DNA of 64,000 nucleotides, taken from NCBI GenBank assembly GCA_002794775.1, contig NBAY01000085.1:1-64000 (forward strand), in the 5' to 3' direction. A model generated the notes under the pieces. It had not been told where the DNA came from. It saw only the letters and a program-made list of their open reading frames with translations, and did no database searches. A program made the position numbers and the translations under genes. Source of the stretch: Porodaedalea pini (taxonomy: Eukaryota; Basidiomycota; Agaricomycetes; Hymenochaetales; Hymenochaetaceae). Below are positions 39,359 through 50,339 of this stretch, piece by piece. Within the stretch, counting starts at the first letter, position 1. Each line of letters begins with the position of its first letter.

Positions 39359-42300
39359 TTGTTAAAATATAACCAACCGTCTGTACAATACGTAGATGCC
39401 AACGACGTCGATGGTTTTCCCAGTTATGAAGTCCCCACCGGTGTGAATAAAAATGAGGCGTACGAGCAGCTGTTCATGAGAGGAACTGGCGGACGCCAGC
39501 TGGACCTTCTCCTGAACATCGGACACAGCGTAGCAGGCGAAGTGAGAGAGGTAGATGCACATGCCCTTGTCGACTCGGGGTGTACAGGATCGTGCATTGA
39601 TGTGAGGTTCGTTGAACGGTATGGATTGGAGACAAAGCGTTACATCAGACCCCTTGCGGTACTCAACGCCGACGGCACACACAACGAGGCTGGGCTGATC
39701 AAAGAATATGTCGACATCGAGCTCATGATTAGCCACCACAAGGAAAGGATTGTCCTTGTGGTGACGTCCCTAGCGTCGTCAAACATATTCCTGGGGTACG
39801 ACTGGCTTTGATGTCATAACCCTGAGGTCGACTGGAAAACGGGTTTGATCGAATTCACTCGCTGTCCAGAGGAATGTGCGATCGAGAGGGAGCCAGTGGA
39901 GGACCTAGGCGAGGTGAAGAAGGTGGTGGAACAAATGAGGAGGGTGAGTGAGGTGCGAATGGACAAGACGTCCTGGCCCGCATACCTCAATGACTACGCC
40001 GACATTTTCAGTGAAAAAGGCTTCGAGAAGCTGCCAGAACACCGACCCTGGGACCATGTCATCGACTTGAAGCCCGACTTCAAACCGAGCGACTGTAAGA
40101 TCTACCCGCTCACGCCAACGGAGCAACAGTCACTCAAGGACTTCCTCGATGAGAACTTAAAGTCTGGTCGCATCCGACGATCAATATCGCCCATGGCGTC
40201 GCCCTTCTTCTTCATTAAGAAAGCCGACAAATTGCTACGCCCGATCCAGGATTACTGTAAGCTCAATGATGGTACAATCAAGAACAAGTATCCCCTCCCT
40301 CTCATCGACGAACTTGTCGACAAGGTCAAGAAAGCGAAGTACATCACTAAGCTTGACCTTCGCTGGGGGTACTACAATATCCGGATCTGCGAGGGTGACG
40401 AATGGAAGGCAGCGTTTCGCACGAACATGGGCCTCTTCGAACTGACGGTCATGTTCTTTGGCCTTTGCAATGCGCCGGCCACGTTCCAGGCCTTTGTCAA
40501 CCACATCTTCAAAGACCTGATCTACGCTAACCTGATCATTGTATACCTCGACGACATCCTAATCCTCTTGGAAACTATTGAGGAGCATATCGACACGTCA
40601 AGGCACGTACTCCAGATCCTCCAAGAAAACGGCCTGTACCTGAAGCCGGAGAAGTGCGAATTCGATGCCAAAGTCGTCAAGTACCTCGGTCACATCATTG
40701 GCAACGGCGAGATCAGGGCCGACCCAGCGAAGACGGAGGCGATTGCGAACTGGCCTGTCCCACGAAACCTCAAGGAGCTGCAACAGTTCCTTGGCATGGG
40801 AAACTGGCTGAGACGGTTTATTAAGGACTACAGCAAGGTGGTCCGACCGTTGACGTCGTTAACAGGCAAGAAGGACTGGGTATGGGAGACCGAACAGCAG
40901 GAAGCATTCGAGGAGCTGAGACGACGTCTCTGCTCACCTCCAGTCCTAGCCATCGCCAACGACGAGGGCCCTTTCCGCGTAGAAGCGGACTCGTCAAACT
41001 TTGCACTCGGCGGCGTGTTGTTGCAGAAGCAGGAAGGAAAGTGGAGGGTGATCGCCTACAGGTCAGAGGCACTCGAACCAGTGGAACGAAACTACAAGAT
41101 CTATGACAAGGAGATGCTCGTGATCGTTTCGGCGCTCAAGGAGTGGCGACAATACCTCCTCGGCGCTCGCCACAAGATCGAAATCTGGTCCGATCACGCC
41201 AACCTTACCTACTTCAGGTCGGCACAGAAGCTGAGCTATCGTCAAGCTCGCTGGCGGACCGAACTTGAAGAATTCGACTTCCATCTCGAACACAAATCGG
41301 GGAAGACGATGGGCAAGGCCGACCTGCTATCGCACATGGCGGGGTATAATCAGGGCAAGGATGACAACAACGGCGTCGTGTTCATTAAGGACAAGTGGCT
41401 GAACCGTGGAGTAGTGCGGACATCACACGATGAGGTGGTGGAACGAGTGGGTGAAGCACAGAGGGCGCAGGACAAGTCGGAGAGGCCGACGAACATGACG
41501 GAAGTAGATGGGTTGTGGTGAATGAAAGGCAAGGTATACATTCCATCGACAATGAAGGAGGCCGTGTTACGAGAATGCCACGACTCGGTCCTGGCTGGTC
41601 ATCCGGGAGCATCAAAGACAGTAGAGCTCGTCCGTCGCGATTTCTGGTGGGCGTCGATGTTCTCCGACGTCCGAGCATACGTCTGAGGATGTGACCATTG
41701 TCAACGGATGAAAGCCTTAAGAGCATCGAGGTCGAGACCACTCCATCCAAATGCTGTCCCTGAAGGCCCTTGGGAAATCATCACGGTCGACCTAATTGGA
41801 GAGCTCCCAGACTCCAAAGGACACAACGCGATCTGCGTCTTTGTGGACAGGTTCTCGAAGCAGATGCACGCGATCCCGACGACAACGAAATTGTCAGCAG
41901 AAGGCATGGCCCAGTTGTACCGCGACCACGTCTTCCGCCTCCACGGACTACCGAAAAAGATCATCCACGACAGAGGCACGCAGTTTGATGCGTCGATGAT
42001 GAAAGAGCTGTACAAACTCCTGCACATCGAAGGCAACCCGTCAACAGCGTACCACCCACAAACGGATGGTCAGACGGAACGTGTCAACCAAGAGCTCGAA
42101 CAGTATCTCCGGCTCTTTGTTGACCATCGGCAATCGGATTGGAAAGACTGGCTCCCCCTCGCAGAGTTCGCTTACAATAACCGCGAACACTCGGCGACGA
42201 AGATGTCACCCTTCTACGCGAACACCAGACGTCACCCTATGAGCTTCGACACCATACGAACTTCCTCTGCCAACATGTCAGCGGAAGAATTTGCGAAGCA

Positions 42301-42937
42301 CATCAAGGAGACTCACCGCGTGGCTAAAGACAATCTGGTCAAGGCGGCTGAAGACATGAAACGCTACCATGACCGAACGGCAGGAGCATCGGTTGAGTAC
42401 AAGGCTGGCGATAAGGTTTTCCTCGATGGGCGCAACATCAGCACTGACTCGCCCACGAAGAAACTCGCCGACAAATGGTATGGTCCCTTCGACATTGTTG
42501 ACAAGATTGGAGCGAGCGCGTACAAGCTCAAACTCCCAAAGCGATGGAAGAAGGTCCACCCTGTCTTCAATGAGGCTCTACTCAAACCTGCCGTCGAACC
42601 GTCCTTTGAAAGCCAGAGACAGCCGCCACCGCCGCCACCGGAAATCGTCAACAACGAGGAAGAATATGAGGTCGAGGAGGTCATTGACTCACGCCTGCAC
42701 CGAGGTAAACTACAGTACCTCGTCAAGTGGGTCGGGTACAACGAACCAACCTGGCAACCAGAGACGGACTTTGGCAAGAACGCAAAGGAGGCGATCGCTG
42801 AGTTCTACCTCAAACACCCCGGTGCCCCTCGCAAACTCGACATTCCTCGCTCACGACTTCGCCCGCTCTTCATCAACACTGAGCCTGACAACCACGATCA
42901 TGGCTGGTCGGGACGCCCAGCCTTGAAGGGGGGGTAA
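39359..42937 (+). pseudogene. pol: pol of copy A (protease, RT, RNase H, integrase, chromodomain), interrupted
   Basis: Aspartic protease ALVDSGCTGSCID near 39565; reverse transcriptase with the catalytic YLDDILI box near 40541-40561 and FGLCNAPATFQAF; RNase H starting VEADSSNFALGGVLLQK; integrase zinc region with HDSVLAGHPGASKTVEL and CDHCQRMK, and core VDLIGELPDSKGHN...DRGTQFDAS; and a C-terminal chromodomain (YEVEEVIDSRLHRGKLQYLV, KWVGYNEPTWQPE) near 42667-42760. TGA codons at 39809, 41519 and 41684 break the frame. The frame is offset from gag, implying a frameshift or reinitiation for expression. Confidence 0.88.
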
Positions 42938-43379
42938 TGTTAGAACTCGAACCTTCACCTTTTCTTTTATTTTCCTTTTACCATTTCTTTCCTTTTTTAA
43001 CCACCCCTTTTCATTATAATTAATCATCTTTTCAATCATTTCTCACACTCCTTTCACATGACCTTCATTCGTTCCATTCCACTCCCTTTATGTAATCTTA
43101 GACAATAGGGCAACCAGTTCTCACGAGGTGATCACTGTATATAAGGAAGAGGAATCGCATCTGAACACCTGTTCTGCTTTTCCCCTTACCTCCGTGACGA
43201 CCTAGGTGAGACCGCGTCCCCCTCCTGTAGTAGAGTATATTGTATTAATCCCCTTACCTCCGTGACGACCTAGCCTGAGTAAAGCGTGTCCTGAGTCCAC
43301 ACTCGAGTATAGCACGTCTTAGATGACAGTCAGCCGAGGCCTGCCCAGTCCGAGCCGTCTCCTGGACTCCCGCCTAACA
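42938..43379 (+). repeat. 3' LTR of copy A
   Basis: 442 bp, TGTTAG to CTAACA, directly after the polypurine tract; followed by GGAAC, the right copy of the target duplication. Confidence 0.92.
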
Positions 43380-43459
43380 GGAACAACTTCACACCAACAT
43401 AGCAACATCAGTTACTATGTCATTGGTGAGAAGCTCTATTCTTAGAGGGTACTCCACAC

Positions 43460-43514
43460 TATGATGTCAGGCTCAAAACCACAGTGTCACTGTGGTTTTG
43501 AGCCTGACGTCATA
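43460..43514. repeat. 55-bp near-perfect palindrome in element B leader
   Basis: Arms run TATGATGTCAGGCTCAAAAC... on the left and the complementary ...GAGCCTGACGTCATA on the right, meeting at a single central base (43487). Only one mismatch is seen, T against C in ATGTCA/GACGTC, itself a CpG transition. In RNA it would form a 27-bp stem with almost no loop. Confidence 0.85.
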
Positions 43515-44413
43515 GACCTATGCTCATGTTCATGCTGACTAAGGTGACTAGTGTCGAGTCATCAAGCCAGCCGAGCATATCACTGCTTGACAAGTCAATT
43601 GCAAGCCTTCTACCAATTAGAAGATAAATTACTCAGCTGCTGCCAGTTGATTAATTTCTACATCGGTAAGAAACAACCTTCTACTTTCACAGTAGAACCC
43701 TACCGGTCAACCATTACCGCTGCCCTGGAGTTCTACACCCTAGCAAGCATCAATACTGCCTATATACCCGGTTACCTACGAGCCATCTGAGAAGGCCTAG
43801 AACATGGTCAGCTGGTTAATGCAAGAATTCAGGGGGAAACACCTGCCTCAGATGAAGTATACGAGGCCCTTATCAAGCAGTACAATACATATACATACTC
43901 AATTGATCAGCATGCCAACCTCCTCGCCACAGCACTCCTCTACATCAAACAAGGATACTACTACCACGCCCAAGCACTATGTCGACGCTACAAGCTATCA
44001 CGATTACCCTCCTTGTCATTGTGGCAGGCCTCACCATGGGATGGACTCACACCGTGAGGATTGGTGGCACGACTGCCAGAGGACTTGTCCACGCCATCCG
44101 AAGTACATGCCAGCTACCAGGATATGCCAGAAGGTGGCTGGCCAAGGGAGAAAGATGAGTTCATACCAGCACTGGAAGAAGCATGGAGCCCACCGGACCC
44201 CTTACTTCGATGGATCAGCCTGGAGCTATGGTCACGACCCTCGAACGGCTCCTCAAACAAGTCAACAGCCTCCATGGAAGGATGGACTGACTGGCCCTAT
44301 GGTCTGACAGCACAGGAGACCTCGGTGGACTTCGACGCACTACGAGCCGAATGGGAGATGGTCTGGAATGACTCCGGACTGTTGTTACCACACTACAGCA
44401 TGCCATCGCCGAG

Positions 44414-45403
44414 GTGGTCATCAATGTCAGTGGAGTCAACAAATGCATGGGCCAGATTCCCTGCATCCAGGAGGCCATGAACTGCATGGAAGAGGGTCTA
44501 ACGCAGCTTTGCACAGACCTCACTGCACACTTCCAAGGATCAGCAGGGCATGCCCAAACGCAACACAGTGAACTCTGGGAACATCTCCAGGAGATCACCA
44601 CTGAACTCCGACAGCTCAACATCCAGCACACACACATAGCTGGACAGCTGGAAGGGATTTGGCAAGCAGTTCAGGAGTTCCCAGTGCACGAAGCTGAGAA
44701 TGAGGTACCACTCTGGGTGCGGGTCGAAAGGTCCGATGACAGGCTGGCCCTGCAGCTCGAGGAAGTCCTCCAGCAAGGGAAAGAAATCCGTAGCCTGGCA
44801 CATTGGGGCTACCGGATGAACGAAGAAAGGACCTACCTGGCAGGACGCCGAGCACAACAAATGGGACAGCGTGCCACCCCAGAAACCCCGACACCAGCTG
44901 ACAAAAGAAGTCAGCCGGACCTCAACCTGGATGGCATGAGTGTGTGTGAAGGCAATGACTCGGACCAGGAAAACAAAATGCCTGGTCTAATCCCACTCCA
45001 GCAATGCCTCCAGAGGACTCTCTCTCTCCCTGCCTATGTGGAACCACTCCGGGAACTCTTCAACGACCGGACTGATGACCATGAACCCCACGAACTGTCA
45101 CTGCCTGGATCTCCAACCCCCGATGCTGCCAAAAGTCAGAGAAGGGAGAGAGCACTAAGGGCGGCAGGTGAGTCACAGATTAGTACTATCTTGCAACAAG
45201 ATCATCCAAACAGATCCGCTAGCACACCAGGAGCCTTGGCCGGACATATCAGTGTGGGGGGAATAAACTATCGCTTTGCGATAGCAGGCTGGGAGAAGGA
45301 TGATGAGAAAGAGTTTGGGAGTAAAGAGGGGTCTAGCGCAGAGAACTCAGCAGAACAAGGGCAAGAGCATGAACAGGGCGGCACCTCCGAATCAGCGGAG
45401 TAA
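44414..45403 (+). CDS. ORF1 of element B, coiled-coil protein of unknown role
   Basis: An uninterrupted frame of 329 codons upstream of gag, beginning MVINVSGVNKCMGQIPC. It has heptad-like stretches (ELWEHLQEITTELRQLNIQH, LALQLEEVLQQGKEIRSLAH) and a charged, Gln/Glu-rich C-terminus. It has no zinc knuckle or enzyme motif. It sits where some gypsy elements carry an extra frame or an N-terminal gag part. Being the only long intact frame in this element is notable, but function cannot be assigned. Confidence 0.5.
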   Translation: MVINVSGVNKCMGQIPCIQEAMNCMEEGLTQLCTDLTAHFQGSAGHAQTQHSELWEHLQEITTELRQLNIQHTHIAGQLEGIWQAVQEFPVHEAENEVPLWVRVERSDDRLALQLEEVLQQGKEIRSLAHWGYRMNEERTYLAGRRAQQMGQRATPETPTPADKRSQPDLNLDGMSVCEGNDSDQENKMPGLIPLQQCLQRTLSLPAYVEPLRELFNDRTDDHEPHELSLPGSPTPDAAKSQRRERALRAAGESQISTILQQDHPNRSASTPGALAGHISVGGINYRFAIAGWEKDDEKEFGSKEGSSAENSAEQGQEHEQGGTSESAE

Positions 45404-45513
45404 ACAATGGGCTCGTCAGAAGGTTGACCAGTAGAAGAGGGATGGAGGCATTAGACTCTCCCTGTATCACTAGAATATGCACTCAAGAAAGCTTATTTAT
45501 TCCTAACAGAAAC

Positions 45514-46542
45514 ATGAGCACATCAAAAGACGACATGAAGTTTCCTCTGTTCTGGGGGCTCCCTACAGAATGCATTGAAGGTTTTAAAGTGCAAATAGAA
45601 GCACGCCTTTGAACACGTGGGATCCTGGATGAAAACCAGCAGATGGAAACAGTGCTCAAATGCCTCTGGGACGAGGCACTCAACTGGGTCTCAGAACACT
45701 GGGACAAATACAAAGATAAGCTGAAAACCACATTCAAAGCTGACAGATCTTTGGATCACCAGGGAGCATGGCATAGCATGGATGAAATGTGGGATGACCT
45801 CATTACGTGTCACCGAGGCCACTACAATCTGCACGCCGAAGCCGAGATCAAGATCCACAACATTATACAAGGACGAGCCCGAGTCAACAAGTATAATGAA
45901 GAATTCATGAAAGTCCAACACTACCTTCCCAAAGGATACAGCCCAGGTGAAATCCTCTACCAGTACAGATGTGGACTGAACAGTGACATACTGGAACACC
46001 TCATGACAAATATTGGACACGAGCAATGGACACTTGAAGATTGGATGCGACACGCTAAAGACCTGATGAATGCAAGATTCCAGGCACACCAATGGAAGGC
46101 GGGGCAATAGTATGAGCCCGCTTTCAGAAATCACTTTGGGCCCACATATGAGTTACAAGCATCCAGGACCCAACCAGTGGGGTACCTTGGGGAACCGATG
46201 GATATCGATGTTAACCAACGTCATGACGTGCCACCCTGGAGGGGAAATGGAAATGCCGGACAGAGCTCGGAATGCTGGATTTGCCACCAACCAGGCCACT
46301 GGGCAGCAGACTGCAGACTAGGAGACTGCCCCTCGAAGGTGAATAGGAAGCCAGCCTCTGGAAAGAGGTGGCCACCCAGGAAACGGCCAGGAAAGAAGCA
46401 CTTCGTAAAGCACCACAAAGTAGGAGTCGAAGAAGAAGACTCAGAACTAGAAGAACTTCTAGAACCAGAAGCATCATGGACCACAAGGCAAACACAGCAG
46501 GTCAAGGAGGAACATGATCAGGACAAAGATGAGGATTTTTGA
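45514..46542 (+). pseudogene. gag: gag of element B with CCHC zinc knuckle
   Basis: The frame from ATG 45514 (MSTSKDDMKFPLFWGLPTEC) continues through TGA at 45610 and TAG at 46108 to a TGA at 46540. It shows a capsid-like region (LKCLWDEALNWVSEHWDKYK, HRGHYNLHAEAEIKIHNIIQ), LGEPMDIDVNQ, and the knuckle CWICHQPGHWAADC (CX2CX4HX4C) near 46272-46313, then a basic and acidic tail. Confidence 0.75.
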
Positions 46543-48462
46543 AGGGTCGCTGTGGAAAACTGATGGACCGCCGCAACCAAGATCCCACATGCTGGTGGAC
46601 TGGCATACGACCTAATGCCAATCATCCCAAACTAGAGATCCATCTCAAGCAAGGAGAAAAGGAAGCATCTATTGAAGCAATGATAGATTCCAGATCAGCA
46701 ATTACAACGATCTCGCCAAGGACAGTAGAAGAGCTCGGGCTGACTACCTGAGATGCCGGAGGAAATCACATCATACATAATGCTGATGGATCAGAAAACC
46801 AGGGAGGATGGACTAGGAATGTACGGGCATGGGTGGATACTGGAATAAGCCATGGGGCAATGGATATAGCCGTGGTAGAAACTCATGAGGATAAATTCCT
46901 CTTAGGCAACGATTGGCTTTCAAAAGTCAAACCAAGGATCAATTGGCAGACGGGAACTCTCCAGACAATAACAGGGAAAACCTACTTCAAAAACACTGAG
47001 CATCTGCACAGGGTTTTGCAAGTAGAGGTGGCACCCCGAAGGAAGGCCAAGAAACGACTCAAAAGGAGACTGCAAAGGAAAGCTGTCATACAGACACGCT
47101 ATCCAGATGAGGACTCCGAATCAGAGGAGGAAAACTGGGTTGAACAACTCATACAACCCACGCCAGCCAAAACCACAAGTGCAGTACCACTTGCTAAAGC
47201 AGTACCACCAAAGCCAACACCCTCACCTTGACCCCAAACAGCAACCTGGCCACAGGACCAACAATGGGAAGGCTCAGAACTTATAGTCAGAGACATGGGA
47301 CCAACCGCCATAGGAAATCAACTCAGCTTCTGGTTCTATGACAGATGGTATGAAAGATACCAAGAACTGGAAATTCGAAAGAATCTTGTAACCAATGCTG
47401 TACTAGAAGTCCAAGCTGGTACAAGTTGGGAAAACCTTTGGAAACATTATGGTCCATATGCACAAGATGACAAAGTAACATACACCATACAGGAAAGGGC
47501 TTTGGCAGAAGCAAAGTGGGCACAGGAACAAGAATGAATCAGGGAAGACATTCATGAGCAAATGCCAAGTGACACCAAGTCACAAACTTCAAAGAAGCCG
47601 TGAGGAAAAGGAAGCGGAAAAGGAAGTGTAGGACCCCAATGATTCGAACCAGAAGGGATAAAATGAACCAAATCAGGAGGAGAAGGTGGACCAGTTGTCG
47701 GCCGACTAAAGGTTGAAGAACCAATCAAATCAGCAAAGCCTGAAGAAGGATCAACAACACAGTCAGAATCCCCTTCCGAAGACCCAATGGGTTTGGAAGG
47801 ATGGTCCGAAAGCTCACAGGTTGGACACCAGGAGGGTGCACAGGCCCTACAATTCTGTGTGACCAGGAGGAGATGGGATTCTTTGGGTACCCTGAGCCCT
47901 GGAAAAGTGGACCACCTGCACAAGACAGGGAACTCGAGAAAGTTTCACTATGAGCAACAGGGGAAGTGGCAAATCAAAGAACAGGGCCCCAAAACATATG
48001 CGAAGTGGAGCAAGTCCATGGCCCCAAAGGCCGAATGGCTTCACCGGATGCCGAACTGGATACCAGCAGGCAGAGGTGAAGGGAGGCAACAAACGTGTTT
48101 TACCCACCAGGAGAAGCCTTGTGAGGTTCCCTCACCCTGGAGAACTCTTCCGACAGAACAGAGCAGGGGCTCACTGCCAGAAGGGCAACCCCGACAGAAA
48201 TGGATCTGCCACATAGAGGAAAGAGCTGACAGTGAGACACGCAAGAAGCTGACCAAATGGACAAGCATAGCACAAAAGTATGCTCAACAGAAAGCCTTGA
48301 AAGAAGGACAGTCAGCAGACAGCCAGGAGAAATCACCACATGAACTAGTGCCAAAACCCCTCTGGAATTTCATAGACAGATTCGATAAGAAGAAGGTGGA
48401 ATGACTTCCGGCCTCTTCAAAATGGGACATGAAGATCGAATTCCTTGAAGGAGTGGTATCGT
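46539..48462 (+). pseudogene. pol: pol 5' part of element B (protease region and linker), interrupted
   Basis: One frame reads KLEIHLKQGEKEASIEAMID and SRSAITTISPRTVEELGL (retropepsin with DSR where DSG is expected), then FLLGNDWLSKVKPRINWQTG, a basic linker, and PKPLWNFIDRFDKKKVE followed by TGA (48402) and the pre-RT segment. In-frame stops include 46749, 47229, 47535 and 48402, mostly TGA. It is cut at about 48462 by insert E. Confidence 0.65.
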
Positions 48463-49909
48463 GATGCAGACTCTTTTGTAGACTGAATGGTCGACTCGAG
48501 GGCAAATCTATATTCTTCCCAAGGGAGACTGCGGTGACTCAATAGTCAAGGAGGGATAACCAAATAGAAACGGAGTGACCGAACACTCGAGACAATGGCT
48601 CTACTGGTTCAGAAGCTTTGCCAAAGCACTTGATTCTATCAGAATTGAGCTCCCAACGCAGACCCTATAACTATAGCGATTGAAATCTGAAGTTGAGGTA
48701 GGTGCAGGGCCGTATCAGGCTGTTCCGGATGGTTCAGATCCCTGGTTGGTGCTCGTCAAGCGTTTGAACACGCTCGAAAAGGTGCTTGAAGGTGTTCGAA
48801 CATATCCCAATATGATTGAGCGACTTCTTATTAGGCAGCGAACATGTGGGGCGACAGAAGTATGCAGGTATGATACCCTGTTGGGTTTGTCGGGCACTCA
48901 AAGACTTGGAATATTGGTTTCAAGCATATGTGGTGAACCAAATGCGCTATTCAAGTGCTTGGCCAAGCTTGTTAAAGCAGAGCAGGGATGAACTGGAGAT
49001 GAGAACGACTTATGAGACTCAAAATATGTACTGTGGGGCAAACTGGGGGTGTATTCCCTCTGCAGAATGAGTACAAAGGTGTGCACTATTTATACTTTAG
49101 GTGAAACGAGCTCAGTACCAACGTCGAACATACATACAGAGGTAGAGGAGTGCGTGCAGTGTGTATTCAAGTCAGAATAGTCATATGTTAGGGATGGAAT
49201 GACTCGAGAACATGATAAATCACGAACTCGAAGGGGAATAGTGGTTTGACATCAATAAAAAGACCAATGAAACCCAAGAAACTTATCATGTGTGCTTCCA
49301 ACAACTCCATTCAAATGTCCTCAAATGTTCCTAGGGCGTGATGGTGACGAATGCCCACTCTGGAAGTGATAGACAATGATAAATAACGCTCGAGCCCCAT
49401 GGAGAATGCAGCGAACAATGAAATCCGGTTGTTCGAGCATGATACATTTAACATCGACGGCCCAGGGACCGTTTGAGCGACCCATGCTGGAACCCAAAGC
49501 GTTCCCTGAGCCCAACTGCATGATCCAGCTGCACTATAAGTGTCCGAACGAGTGGATATGAAGTGGAAAGAGTGCTCGAGTGCATATATAGTGGGATGTG
49601 GAATGAATATAGAGGAAACGAAGTGTTCAAGTGTGAATAGGAAGTGGTATGAGTGTTCGAATGGGTGTATGAAAGTATTCAAATGTATTTATGAGGTTAC
49701 TAATGGATCATATGAAAGATTCGAAGGTATATTGACGCTTGAATGGCCGAGTGTGACCATTCGAGCATGTGAAATGCAAAGTGTAAGATAGACAGTGATG
49801 AAATGAAGTGCTTGACTGTGTTTATGGGGTTTGTGTCTGTATATAATAATAAATAAAGCAGGTGGTATGCTGGGACGGCTGATGCCTAAGCATGAATTGA
49901 GCACTACAG
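48463..49909. mobile_element. Insert E: unclassified non-coding insertion in element B
   Basis: This 1.45-kb segment separates element B pol from copy C. It contains no long frame or enzyme motif. It is rich in TCGAA and ATTCGA words (for example CATTCGAGCATG near 49758) and has TATA-like stretches (CACTATTTATAC near 49082, CATATATAGTG near 49584). The borders TGATGC...CACTACA have the TG...CA form of an LTR, but no duplication or second copy was found. It could be a solo LTR or a non-autonomous element. Confidence 0.4.
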
Positions 49910-50332
49910 TGTTAGGCGGGAGTCCGGGAGACGACTCGGACTGGGCAGGCCTCAGCTGACTGTCGTCTGGGACGTGCTATACTCGAGCAGGAACTCGGGA
50001 CACGCTGTACTCAGGCTAGGTCGTCGCGGAGGTAAGAGGATTAATACAAGTCTAAACTAATACAAGGGGACGAGTCTCACCTAGGTCGTCATGGAGGTAA
50101 GAGGAAAAGCAGAACAAGGAGTTCATGTGATTCCTGAGACCTTATATAGCGGCGACCATGAGACCATATTATCTAAAGTTACATAAATGAACAGAATGGA
50201 ATGAATGGAGGTCATGTGGAGGGAGTGTGGGAAATGATTGAAAAGATGATTAATTATAATGAAAAGGAGTGATTAAAAGAAAAGAAATGATAAAAGGGAG
50301 AATAGAAGAAGGGAAAAGTTCGAGTCCTGACA
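49910..50332 (-). repeat. 3' LTR of copy C
   Basis: 423 bp bounded by the family termini; next to a G-rich polypurine tract (C-rich on the + strand) at 50333-50345. Left target duplication TACAG at 49905-49909. Confidence 0.88.
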
Positions 50333-50339
50333 TTACCCC

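Larger units (their letters stand above)
37093..43379 (+). mobile_element. Ty3/gypsy chromovirus copy A, complete with both LTRs, coding frames broken
   Basis: The LTRs (37093-37534 and 42938-43379, 442 bp each, TGTTAG...CTAACA) are flanked by a perfect 5-bp duplication GGAAC (37088-37092 and 43380-43384). A polypurine tract (GAAGGGGGGG, 42925-42934) precedes the 3' LTR. Gag runs in frame from about 37962 to TAG 39309; pol follows in another frame from about 39359 to 42937. Domains in order are capsid, CCHC knuckle, aspartic protease, reverse transcriptase, RNase H, integrase and chromodomain. The LTRs differ at seven sites only (1.6 percent), so the insertion is young, yet at least six in-frame TGA codons interrupt gag and pol. 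It can be immobile in its present form. It is inserted into element B. Confidence 0.92.
43380..48462 (+). mobile_element. Element B (older Ty3/gypsy): leader, ORF1, gag and first part of pol
   Basis: The middle piece of the host retroelement. It holds a leader with a 55-bp palindrome (43460-43514), an upstream open frame (44414-45403), gag (45514-46542) and pol up to the segment reading KWDMKIEFLEGVV (about 48424-48460), where insert E and copy C interrupt. The pol frame resumes at 56144 with ELPKPGPIYNLSQPELRAVE. The family differs clearly from A, C, D and F. Many in-frame TGA codons indicate an old, inactive copy. The downstream end lies beyond copy F, outside this window. Confidence 0.75.

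Noticed and set aside
47630..47665. tRNA T-loop-like GATTCGAACC on the + strand
   Set aside because: No acceptor stem, D-arm or anticodon arm can be built around it; it lies in the pol linker of element B.
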